Shown in pieces: positions 42,156 through 49,649 of a stretch of 64,000 nt of DNA (position 1 is the first letter of the stretch; each line of letters starts with the position of its first letter). Source of the stretch: Gammaproteobacteria bacterium. GTDB taxonomy: Bacteria; Pseudomonadota; Gammaproteobacteria; Thiohalobacterales; Thiohalobacteraceae. The notes under the pieces were generated by a model, which saw only the letters and a program-made list of their open reading frames with translations, made no database searches and had not been told where the DNA came from. The translations under genes were made by a program, and so were the position numbers. Location of the stretch: positions 1-64,000 of the forward strand of contig JAHJQQ010000019.1 in the NCBI GenBank assembly GCA_018819175.1. The letters are read 5' to 3'.

Positions 42156-43667
42156 ATGATGGCCATGCCTAACAAAAGCGTGCGCAAGCGCCTCAGTAGC
42201 CTGGAGCAGCACCTGCGCACCGAGAATCCATTATTGGTCCAGGCAGTGGAGGGTTTTCGTAGCCTGTCGAGTATCGGTTACTCCACAGGTCTGCTGGGTC
42301 GCGATGAATCTTATGCCACTCAGGTTTCCTGGTGGCCGCTGATCTCCGTGTTGGGGACCTTCTCCGCAGGCAAGTCGACCTTCATCAATCAATATCTCGG
42401 CGTGCCCTTGCAGGATACCGGCAATCAGGCGGTCGACGATAAATTCACGGTGATCTGTTACAGCGGTGAGCGCGAGAATGAAGCGCGGGTGCTGCCCGGA
42501 TTGGCACTGGATTCAGATCCGCGCTTTCCCTTTTATCAGACCAGCGAAGAGTTGGAACGCGTCGCGCCGGGAGAAGGTCGGCGTATCGATGCTTATCTGC
42601 AGCTCAAAACCTGTCACAGCGAACGTCTCAAGGGACGCATCATTATTGATTCGCCCGGCTTTGATGCCGATGCCCAACGTACCGCCACGCTGCGTTTGAC
42701 CAATCACATCATCGGCCTGTCCGATCTGGTGCTGGTATTCTTCGACGCGCGTCACCCGGAACCGGGCGCGATGAGCGACACACTGGCACACTTGGTACGC
42801 AATACCATTGATCGCGCGGACAGCAGCAAATTTCTCTATATTCTGAACCAGATCGATACCGCCGCGCGTGAAGATAATCCGGAAGAAGTGGTCGGCGCCT
42901 GGCAGCGTGCACTCGCTCGTGAAGGACTGACGGCGGGGCGTTTCTATTGCATCTATAGCCCGGATGTCACTTTGCAAACCAGCAACGAGTCCCTGCGCCG
43001 TCGTTTCGAGTGGAAACGCGATCAGGATCTGGAAGAAATTACCAGCCGCATACAGCAAGTCAGTGTGGAACGCGTCTATCGGATCATGGGGTCCTTGCAG
43101 AATCGTGCCCAGGAAATCGTGGAAGTGCATATGCCGCGGGTGCGCGCATTGGTTGGACGTTGGCGATCATTGGTGTTGCAGACGGACGCGTTGTTGTTGA
43201 TTCTGCTGACAGCGGCGGTGATGGGTGGTGCTATATGGAAACCGCAACTCATCAGTGTTGTCACGCAACGATTGGGCGACTTACTGAATACGATTCAAGG
43301 TGTCGGCGCATTAACGGCAATGACTGTTGTGGTGCTCATCGGCGTGCATTTCAGCGTGCGGCATTGGGCCATGCGCCATCTGCAAAAACGGCTGACTAAA
43401 GATCTTCCCGAAAGCGAAGCGCTCCGCATGGGGCGTGTGTTATACAAGAATGCACGGTTCTGGCGCAGTATTTTCGAGGCCAATCCGGCGGGGTGGAGTG
43501 GGCGTTATCAGCGACGTCTGCACAAGATTCTCGGTGACGCCAATCAGCATGTGCAATCCCTGAATGATCATTACACCGATCCGGCGGGTAAACGGCATCC
43601 GCCCGTGGTCCAGGCCGAGGTGGTGGCTGAACCCATGGTCGGTGAGGTCATCAGAGGAACGCGCTGA
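42156..43667 (+). CDS. Dynamin-like GTPase with two membrane helices
   Basis: 503 aa from ATG 42156, with GGAGGAG 9 bases upstream. The GTPase domain has G1 GTFSAGKS (67-74), G3 DSPGFD in IIIDSPGFDADAQ and G4 NQID in LYILNQIDTAARED. A helical region follows, then two transmembrane helices (about 345-365 and 383-402) and a C-terminal helical tail. The architecture matches bacterial dynamin-like or mitofusin-like proteins that remodel or tether membranes. Short stalk sequences make the exact subfamily unclear. In this cluster it could shape the inner membrane around sulfur globules or tether the export machinery, which is inference. Confidence 0.8.
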   Translation: MMAMPNKSVRKRLSSLEQHLRTENPLLVQAVEGFRSLSSIGYSTGLLGRDESYATQVSWWPLISVLGTFSAGKSTFINQYLGVPLQDTGNQAVDDKFTVICYSGERENEARVLPGLALDSDPRFPFYQTSEELERVAPGEGRRIDAYLQLKTCHSERLKGRIIIDSPGFDADAQRTATLRLTNHIIGLSDLVLVFFDARHPEPGAMSDTLAHLVRNTIDRADSSKFLYILNQIDTAAREDNPEEVVGAWQRALAREGLTAGRFYCIYSPDVTLQTSNESLRRRFEWKRDQDLEEITSRIQQVSVERVYRIMGSLQNRAQEIVEVHMPRVRALVGRWRSLVLQTDALLLILLTAAVMGGAIWKPQLISVVTQRLGDLLNTIQGVGALTAMTVVVLIGVHFSVRHWAMRHLQKRLTKDLPESEALRMGRVLYKNARFWRSIFEANPAGWSGRYQRRLHKILGDANQHVQSLNDHYTDPAGKRHPPVVQAEVVAEPMVGEVIRGTR

Positions 43668-43715
43668 ACCGGGCATGCGTTGCCGGGTGAGTGCGCGGTC
43701 GTGGAGCGTGGTCTG

Positions 43716-44318
43716 ATGAACAGTTTCCTACGCCAGATATTTCTCTTGCTGATGTGTTGTTTGTGGTTGCCGGCACAGGCGGTTCCGCAGGCCTACGGGC
43801 GTCAGTTGCCCAGCGTGCTGGATATGTTCGAGACCAGCCTGTATTGGATGCGCGACTGGACCGGGCCGGAAAATCCAGAGGACCCGGCTACTCTCTTCAC
43901 GCTGATGGAAGAACAGGCTGCGCGCCAGTTCGATTTTGCCGGCATGGCCAGTGTCATCGACGGGGCCGACTATTGGTCCGGCAATATTCTGCAGCGTAGC
44001 CATTATCAACGCCGTTTGCGTGATTGGCTGTTTCTGCAGTTGGCGCGCGAGAGTGGGATGCTCGATCCGCGTCCGGTACGCTTCTTACCTGTATTGCCAT
44101 TGCGGGTCGGCCCCTATAAATATGTCGCGGGCGTTGACATCTGGCGAGTCAATCGACCCCGCTCACGTCTGCTTTTCCATTTCGGCTGGACCTGGCGCGG
44201 CTGGCGCATCCAGGATGTCAGCCTGAACGGCCAACGCGTCACGGAGTATTTGCACACCTATCGGAACAGCAAGGAAGGTCGTGCCGGTGATCGGGGGTTC
44301 CCACCGGCCTGGCCCTGA
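43716..44318 (+). CDS. MlaC/Ttg2D-like periplasmic protein
   Basis: 200 aa from ATG 43716, which starts a signal peptide (cleaved near AQA, about residue 21). An upstream extension to 43680 is unlikely. The mature part has the outline of MlaC: a helical middle (FDFAGMASVIDGADYW; HYQRRLRDWLFLQLARE) and a C-terminal beta segment WRGWRIQDVSLNGQRVTEYL, then a YRNS end. MlaC carries phospholipids between the two membranes. Similarity is partial, so a lipid-binding role is suggested rather than shown. Last gene of the cluster, before gltX. Confidence 0.55.
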   Translation: MNSFLRQIFLLLMCCLWLPAQAVPQAYGRQLPSVLDMFETSLYWMRDWTGPENPEDPATLFTLMEEQAARQFDFAGMASVIDGADYWSGNILQRSHYQRRLRDWLFLQLARESGMLDPRPVRFLPVLPLRVGPYKYVAGVDIWRVNRPRSRLLFHFGWTWRGWRIQDVSLNGQRVTEYLHTYRNSKEGRAGDRGFPPAWP

Positions 44319-44410
44319 CCCTAGCCTAGATACGATCCTACCCCTGCAGCCGCCCACGGCTTCGGCTACAATACGCGACCTTGCGCATTGTCTCAGGAAG
44401 CCGTCCCACT

Positions 44411-45823
44411 ATGACCGTCCGTACCCGTTTCGCCCCCAGCCCGACCGGCTATCTGCACATCGGCGGTGCCCGCACCGCGCTGTTTTCCTGGCTGTATGCC
44501 CGCAAGCACGGTGGCCAGTTCATTCTGCGCATCGAAGACACCGATCTGGAACGGTCCACCGAGGAATCGGTCAACGCCATTCTGGAGGGGATGACCTGGC
44601 TGGGTCTGGAATACGACGAGGGTCCGTTCTACCAGACCAAGCGCTTCGACCGTTATGCGGTGATCATCGAGCAGCTGATCGATACCGGCCATGCGTATAA
44701 ATGCTATTGCAGCAAGGAACGACTGGAAAAGCTCCGTGAAGAGCAGATGGCGAACAAGGAGAAGCCACGTTACGACGGTCACTGTCGTGACGGCGCCACG
44801 CCTCCCAGCGCCGATGCGCCCTATGTGATCCGCTTCCGCAATCCGCAAGAAGGCGAGGTCGTCGTCGACGATCTGATCCGCGGCCGCGTGGTGTTTCAGA
44901 ACACGGAGCTGGACGACCTTATTATCGCGCGTACGGATGGCACGCCCACCTATAACCTGACCGTGGTGGTCGATGATGCCGATATGGACATCACGCATGT
45001 GATTCGTGGTGATGACCATCTCAATAACACGCCACGCCAGATCAACATTCTGCGCGCCTTGGGCGCAACGCCGCCGTCGTATTCGCATGTGCCGATGATT
45101 CTGGGCGCGGACGGCAAGCGCCTGTCCAAACGCCACGGCGCGGTGAGCGTGATGCAGTATCGGGAGGAGGGTTATCTGCCGGAGGCACTGCTGAATTATC
45201 TGGCCCGACTGGGTTGGTCGCATGGCGACCAGGAAATATTCTCCATCGATGAGATGATTGAATTGTTCGATGTGAAGGACGTGAATAAATCGGCGTCCAG
45301 TTTCAATCCCGATAAGTTGTTATGGTTGAGCCAGCATTACATCAAAGAAAGCGATCCCCAGCATGTCGCGCGGCATCTGAGTTACCACCTGGGGCGGCTG
45401 AATATCGATCCGGCACCGGCGCCGGAGTTGTCCGACGTGGTCAAGGCGCAACGCGAACGTGCCAAGACCCTGGTCGAGATGGCCGCCAATAGCACCTTCT
45501 TCTATCAGGATTTCGAACACTATGACGACAAGGCCGCGCAGAAAAATCTGACGGCGGCCACGCGCCCGGCTTTGGCGCAATTACGCGAACGTTTCACAGC
45601 GCTGCCGGATTGGCTGCCGGAGGTTATTCATCAGGCGGTTATCGATACTGCGGAAGCGCTCGGTGAAAAACTGGGCAAGGTCGCACAACCGCTGCGTGTG
45701 GCCATGTCGGGTGGGACGGTGTCGCCACCCATTGATGTCACGGTGCATCTGATCGGGCGTGAGCGGACTCTCGCCAGATTGGACAAGGCTCTGGCCTATA
45801 TTGATAGCACGGTCAGCGCGTAA
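44411..45823 (+). CDS. gltX: Glutamyl-tRNA synthetase
   Basis: 470-aa class I aminoacyl-tRNA synthetase. It starts MTVRTRFAPSPTGYLHIGG with the HIGH-type motif (HIGG) and has KRLSKRHG as the KMSKS-type loop near residue 236, with GHCRDG in the insertion. The start ATG 44411 gives the family N-terminus. Sequence from 44381 upstream is non-coding. It charges tRNA-Glu, one of which is encoded at 52493-52568. Convergent with no gene; a GTCATTCCGG palindrome follows. Confidence 0.96.
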   Translation: MTVRTRFAPSPTGYLHIGGARTALFSWLYARKHGGQFILRIEDTDLERSTEESVNAILEGMTWLGLEYDEGPFYQTKRFDRYAVIIEQLIDTGHAYKCYCSKERLEKLREEQMANKEKPRYDGHCRDGATPPSADAPYVIRFRNPQEGEVVVDDLIRGRVVFQNTELDDLIIARTDGTPTYNLTVVVDDADMDITHVIRGDDHLNNTPRQINILRALGATPPSYSHVPMILGADGKRLSKRHGAVSVMQYREEGYLPEALLNYLARLGWSHGDQEIFSIDEMIELFDVKDVNKSASSFNPDKLLWLSQHYIKESDPQHVARHLSYHLGRLNIDPAPAPELSDVVKAQRERAKTLVEMAANSTFFYQDFEHYDDKAAQKNLTAATRPALAQLRERFTALPDWLPEVIHQAVIDTAEALGEKLGKVAQPLRVAMSGGTVSPPIDVTVHLIGRERTLARLDKALAYIDSTVSA

Positions 45824-45946
45824 CCGGTTGGTTTGGGCGCCTTCCCGCAGTACGGGTGCAGACTGACTTCGGCGCGGCCTTGTTTCGTCAATAATCTGTC
45901 ACATCTTGCGTGCAATCATCAAGGAGCCTTTGCTCAATACTAAGCC

Positions 45947-45972
45947 GTCATTCCGGCGTATGCCGGAATGAC
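45947..45972. repeat. Short GTCATTCCGG palindrome
   Basis: A perfect 11-bp stem around GTAT, identical to 18865-18890. It is followed by GAATTATTCAGAGGTTTCTTA, which carries the CAGAGGTT tip seen at the ends of the elements at 14918 and 15699. The rest of the 240-bp gap after gltX shows nothing. Confidence 0.75.
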
Positions 45973-46063
45973 GAATTATTCAGAGGTTTCTTATGTCGAG
46001 ATAACTCACTCACGAGCGAAATTTGAGCTAACCTAGTGTGATCGCCGCCGCAGGAGAGCCGAC

Positions 46064-46450
46064 TTGAGCATCGATACTGGAAAAGCCACTAACTCCCCGC
46101 AGATCGACAAAGTTAAGCCCAGTTTGTGGACAGCAGAGACACGGCGCCCGCTCTCCGTCAGTCTGGCCTGTGCTGAAGAACTTATCGAACAATATCGGAC
46201 CCTGGGTATAAGCAACATCGAGGCGGAGAGCCTGCTCCAACTCAGCTGCAGGGCGTTGAATGCTACATTGGAAGACATCGACACTCATGCCTTCTCTGCG
46301 GCACCGGTGGCCGATCAAGTCTCCATGTTGTTACCCCGGTTGGACATCGACAAATTGGCCGAGCTGGTCGGTATCAGCAGGGCGCAGGCGCAGAGTGCTG
46401 TGGCCATGTTGACATTGGAATGCGTATTGAAAATGCATTTTCCTGTATGA
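46064..46450 (+). CDS. Hypothetical protein, helical
   Basis: 128 aa from a TTG start at 46064, supported by AGGAGAG 7 bases upstream. It is mostly alpha-helical and soluble. The C-terminal part (ADQVSMLLPRLDIDKLAELV and GISRAQAQSAVAMLTLECVL) looks like a helical bundle with a possible helix-turn-helix pattern at GISRAQAQSAVAML. No family recognised. It stands alone upstream of the cytochrome gene. Confidence 0.6.
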   Translation: MSIDTGKATNSPQIDKVKPSLWTAETRRPLSVSLACAEELIEQYRTLGISNIEAESLLQLSCRALNATLEDIDTHAFSAAPVADQVSMLLPRLDIDKLAELVGISRAQAQSAVAMLTLECVLKMHFPV

Positions 46451-46656
46451 GCATGCTAAGAATACTGTTCTGGTATACCCACTAACTTGGTAATTTTTGT
46501 CACGGGCAAACTGCTGCGGCTTGTCTCATGTGGCCAGCATTGTTAAAGTCTTCGTGCAGTTTCCAGTGGGTACTTCGTAGCGTGGATAAGTTGATAGCTC
46601 GGATATCCTAAAATTATTTCAAACAATCACTTCAAACAGCGTCGAGGGAAAGATCC

Positions 46657-47475
46657 ATGAAACCAATCAAGCTTGCCATTCTCTGTTCAGTTCTCGCCTT
46701 AGCAGGTTGCGGCGACAAGAACGATGCGGATACCGCAAAATCTGAAGGTTCGCTGCTCGATCAGGCCAAGGAAATGACCAGCAGTGCTGCCGATACCGCG
46801 CAGCAGGCTGCCGCCGATGCAGGTGATGCGGTCAGCGATGCGGCCGGCAACATGCAGGAAGGCGCCACGGACATTGCGGAACAAACAGGCGATGCCATGG
46901 ATTCCGGTATGGCCGCCGCGGGTGATGCGATGGATTCAGCAGCGGGTACGGTGAGCGATGCGGCTGATGCCGCTGCTGCAACAGCATCTGACGCTGCGGA
47001 TGCGACAGCCGATGCCGCCGGTTCCGCTCTGGACGCAGGAAAGGAAATGGCCGGTGATGCGGTTGCAGAAGTTGATCAGGCTGTGAGTGGTGGAGATGCC
47101 ACTGCTGCTGCGGCAGCTGGCGCCGGTGCCGCTGCTGCCGGTGCTGAAACTGCCAACGAGACGGTTGCTGACGCGAGTGCTGTGGAACCGGCTGCGGGTG
47201 GTGCTGCGCCTGCTGCCGATCTCGAACAGGGTCAGACTGTTTATCAGGGTAAGTGCCAAGCCTGCCACGCGACGGGTGCGGCGGGTGCGCCGAAAAATGG
47301 CGATAAGGCCAACTGGGCGCCGCGTATTGCACAGGGTATGGATACACTGAACAAGCACGCTATCGAAGGCTTCAAAGGCGCTGTTGGTTATATGCCGCCG
47401 AAAGGTGGTTTCACCGCGTTGTCTGATGACGAAGTCAAGGCTGCTGTTGCCTACATGGTCAGTCAGAGCCAGTAG
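46657..47475 (+). CDS. Cytochrome c5-like lipoprotein with long Ala/Asp linker
   Basis: 272 aa. The signal peptide has lipobox LAGC (Cys18). Then comes a linker of about 165 residues, rich in Ala/Asp/Gly with heptad-like AADTAQQAAADAGDAVSDAA repeats and probably helical. A compact class I cytochrome c domain follows, with haem site CQACH (200-204), then GAAGAPKNGD and the Met ligand in GYMPPKGG (about 246). The C-terminal domain matches cytochrome c5. Tethering at the outer membrane on a long linker would let the haem reach inner-membrane partners. A strong terminator follows at 47490. Confidence 0.85.
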   Translation: MKPIKLAILCSVLALAGCGDKNDADTAKSEGSLLDQAKEMTSSAADTAQQAAADAGDAVSDAAGNMQEGATDIAEQTGDAMDSGMAAAGDAMDSAAGTVSDAADAAAATASDAADATADAAGSALDAGKEMAGDAVAEVDQAVSGGDATAAAAAGAGAAAAGAETANETVADASAVEPAAGGAAPAADLEQGQTVYQGKCQACHATGAAGAPKNGDKANWAPRIAQGMDTLNKHAIEGFKGAVGYMPPKGGFTALSDDEVKAAVAYMVSQSQ

Positions 47476-47489
47476 TTGTTGTTAGATCG

Positions 47490-47526
47490 CCGGGGTGGAT
47501 GCTCAGCGTCCACCCCGGTTTTTTTT
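47490..47526 (+). terminator. Rho-independent terminator
   Basis: A perfect 10-bp stem CCGGGGTGGA / TCCACCCCGG (47490-47499, 47509-47518) with a 9-base loop, followed directly by eight T residues. It lies 15 bases after the cytochrome stop and is the clearest terminator in the window. Confidence 0.95.
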
Positions 47527-47652
47527 GTCTGTCATCTACACCCGGATAATCAGTGTTACTGCTGATAAACATCAATGCACACCTGTAGTTTTAGATCTAT
47601 ATTTATACTGCCTGGAGAGAGAGGTTAGGCTATCAGCAAAGGAGGTGGCGTA

Positions 47653-48165
47653 ATGAATAAGGAACGCAAAACTGACCTTCAAAAGGGCGGCAATGGCCCA
47701 CAAGGTCGGTCGCATGTTGTGCACCATATGACGCCGTTCGAGGAAATGGAACGGTTGTTTGAAGGTTTGATGCCAACGGATTGGTCTCGTCCGGTGCAGT
47801 GGGAATGGCCACGCATGGCGCGTGCGCGCATGCCCTTCGAGGGCAAGCTGCCGAACATGGACGTCGTTGATCGTGAGACCGAGATTCTGCTGCGGGCGGA
47901 ATTGCCCGGGGTCGACAAAAAGGATCTGGACATCACAGTGTCCGATGACAGTGTCACCATCAAGGGTTCCACAAAGCAGGAGAGTAAGGAAGAAAAGGGC
48001 GATTACTACCGTTGTGAAATTACTCAAGGCAGCTTCGCACGCACAATAGCGCTGCCGTGCGCGGTGTCCAGTGAGAAGGCTAAAGCCAGCTTCAAGGACG
48101 GTATGCTGGAGTTGGTGTTGCCGAAGACCACGCCGGCCAAGCGGCGTAGCATCAAGGTCGAATAG
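47653..48165 (+). CDS. Small heat-shock protein, Hsp20/alpha-crystallin family
   Basis: 170 aa. A variable N-terminal region (about 1-60, with FEEMERLFEGLMP) is followed by an alpha-crystallin domain (about 65-165) with LRAELPGVDKKDLDITVSDD and SFARTIALP. The C-terminus is short and lacks a clear IxI motif. An ATP-independent holdase chaperone. A very strong ribosome site, AAAGGAGGTG, precedes the ATG, suggesting high translation. Monocistronic. Confidence 0.92.
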   Translation: MNKERKTDLQKGGNGPQGRSHVVHHMTPFEEMERLFEGLMPTDWSRPVQWEWPRMARARMPFEGKLPNMDVVDRETEILLRAELPGVDKKDLDITVSDDSVTIKGSTKQESKEEKGDYYRCEITQGSFARTIALPCAVSSEKAKASFKDGMLELVLPKTTPAKRRSIKVE

Positions 48166-48213
48166 GTCCTAGGTACTATCTGCGCGTAGAGGGCTGTAGT
48201 GGGTGTGTGATTA

Positions 48214-48747
48214 CTATGCCGTACTGTTCCCGTTTAACAGTGCGGCATGGTTGTGTTGATCGGGTGTCACAACGCATTGCGCCATCCACCTGTCGGGCGC
48301 GAGAGCGGCCACGTGCAGAGCCGTGAAGGTTGCGCTCTCCAGCTTAATCAGTGGGTCATGGCGCGCTGCAACGTGCGGTTCGCCCCAGGTGGTCGCTTGC
48401 AGATGCTGTCCGTGGATATGTACATCGAAGGCGCAAAATAGCTGATGCCGTGCATCCATCTCGAACAGCAATGTATTGACCCAGTCAAACAGCAATAATT
48501 CCAGGTCAGGTGCCCGGCATTCCAGGGTAACAGCGCTGTGCGCCTCAATACATCGGGGGTCGGTAATTGCGGCCATCAATGCCAATGCCAACTGGGTGAA
48601 GGCTTCGTCGGGTGAACCGCCATAACCGCGAATGCCGATATCGCTTTGGTGGGTGAAATGCTCCCAGCGCGGGGTCTGTGTTGCTCCTGGTGAATCGATA
48701 ACGCGCGGATTCGGGTTTTCGCTTGCGGAAATTCTTTCCATGATCAT
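48214..48747 (-). CDS. Archease-family protein
   Basis: 177 aa with the archease signature: WEHFTHQSDIGIRGYG, DEAFTQLALALMAAITDP, APDLELLLFDWVNTLLFEMD and the ATTWGEPHVAARH segment. Archease activates the RNA ligase RtcB by promoting its guanylylation. No rtcB gene is in the window, so the partner must be elsewhere. A low-complexity N-terminal extension of about 27 residues precedes the domain. The start overlaps the pcm stop (ATGA, 48744-48747). ATG 48741 is an alternative start. Confidence 0.88.
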   Translation of the reverse strand: MIMERISASENPNPRVIDSPGATQTPRWEHFTHQSDIGIRGYGGSPDEAFTQLALALMAAITDPRCIEAHSAVTLECRAPDLELLLFDWVNTLLFEMDARHQLFCAFDVHIHGQHLQATTWGEPHVAARHDPLIKLESATFTALHVAALAPDRWMAQCVVTPDQHNHAALLNGNSTA

Positions 48748-49415
48748 GGCTCTTGTGTATCTGAGCGTGACTGCCCGGTCATGGGTACAAAGGCCACGGG
48801 GAGCAGCTTGCGCTGACTGATCTCGCCCTCATCGGATTTGGTGTAAAGCATCAGTTCCTGATCGAAGCCGGAGTCGATCGGGGCGATCAACCGACCTCCT
48901 GAACGTAATTGTTCAAACAACTGCGGCGGAACGGCTGGTGTCGCGGCGGTGAGCATAATGGCGTCAAAGGGTGCGGCCTCCGGCCAGCCGGCATAGCCGT
49001 CACCGATGCGAGTCTCAATGTTGTCAAAGTTAAGTAACTTAAGGCGTTTGGCGGCGCGTCTGGCCAAAGCCGCCTTGATCTCGATGCTGTATACCTGCAG
49101 TGCCACGCGCGCGAGCACGGCGGTTTGATAACCGGATCCTGTGCCAATCTCCAGAACGCGGGAGTCCGGTGTGAGATTGAGCAATTCGGTCATAATCGCC
49201 ACGATATAGGGTTGCGAAATGGTCTGCCCATCGCCGATCGGGAGGGGACCATTGTCATAGGCGGCATCCTGTAGTGCATCAGGCACAAAGCAATGCCTAG
49301 GAACGGTTAGCAGTGCCTGACGCACTGGTTCGCTCAATTTGCCGAGCTTCAGGAGTTGCTGCGTATAGCGCAATTCCCGCTCGATATCCTGCAGCATTCG
49401 TTCGTTAGCGCGCAT
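48744..49415 (-). CDS. pcm: Protein-L-isoaspartate O-methyltransferase
   Basis: 223 aa, with the PCMT pattern PLPIGDGQTISQPYIVA and SAM-binding VLEIGTGSGYQTAVLA. It methylates isoaspartyl residues to start repair of aged proteins. First gene of a two-gene minus-strand operon with the archease-family gene. In many gammaproteobacteria pcm lies with surE, nlpD and rpoS; here it does not. Confidence 0.93.
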   Translation of the reverse strand: MRANERMLQDIERELRYTQQLLKLGKLSEPVRQALLTVPRHCFVPDALQDAAYDNGPLPIGDGQTISQPYIVAIMTELLNLTPDSRVLEIGTGSGYQTAVLARVALQVYSIEIKAALARRAAKRLKLLNFDNIETRIGDGYAGWPEAAPFDAIMLTAATPAVPPQLFEQLRSGGRLIAPIDSGFDQELMLYTKSDEGEISQRKLLPVAFVPMTGQSRSDTQEP

Positions 49416-49649
49416 TCACACCGCCGGTTAACCATGCCCCACTTATGCAGCTTGGCACAGGTCGCCCGAGAATCAACTAACGCTCAGTCCTGCTAGCTAA
49501 ATATAGCCGTAGTTTTGCGTGAATCCAGGTGGTAGCGTTGCTGTGAGCATGACCTGGCTCAAGAAGTCGCCATTGAAATGCGGCATAGTGATAATCAGCA
49601 AGAACTGTGCAGGTGTGATCTACGGGATTTATGGAGAAGGGGAAACGGC

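Noticed and set aside
44393..45223. 276-codon minus-strand frame across gltX
   Set aside because: Lies wholly antisense to glutamyl-tRNA synthetase; no ribosome site or family features.
46832..47347. Long minus-strand frames within the cytochrome c5-like gene
   Set aside because: Produced by the repetitive Ala/Asp coding sequence read backwards; low-complexity His/Gln/Pro output.
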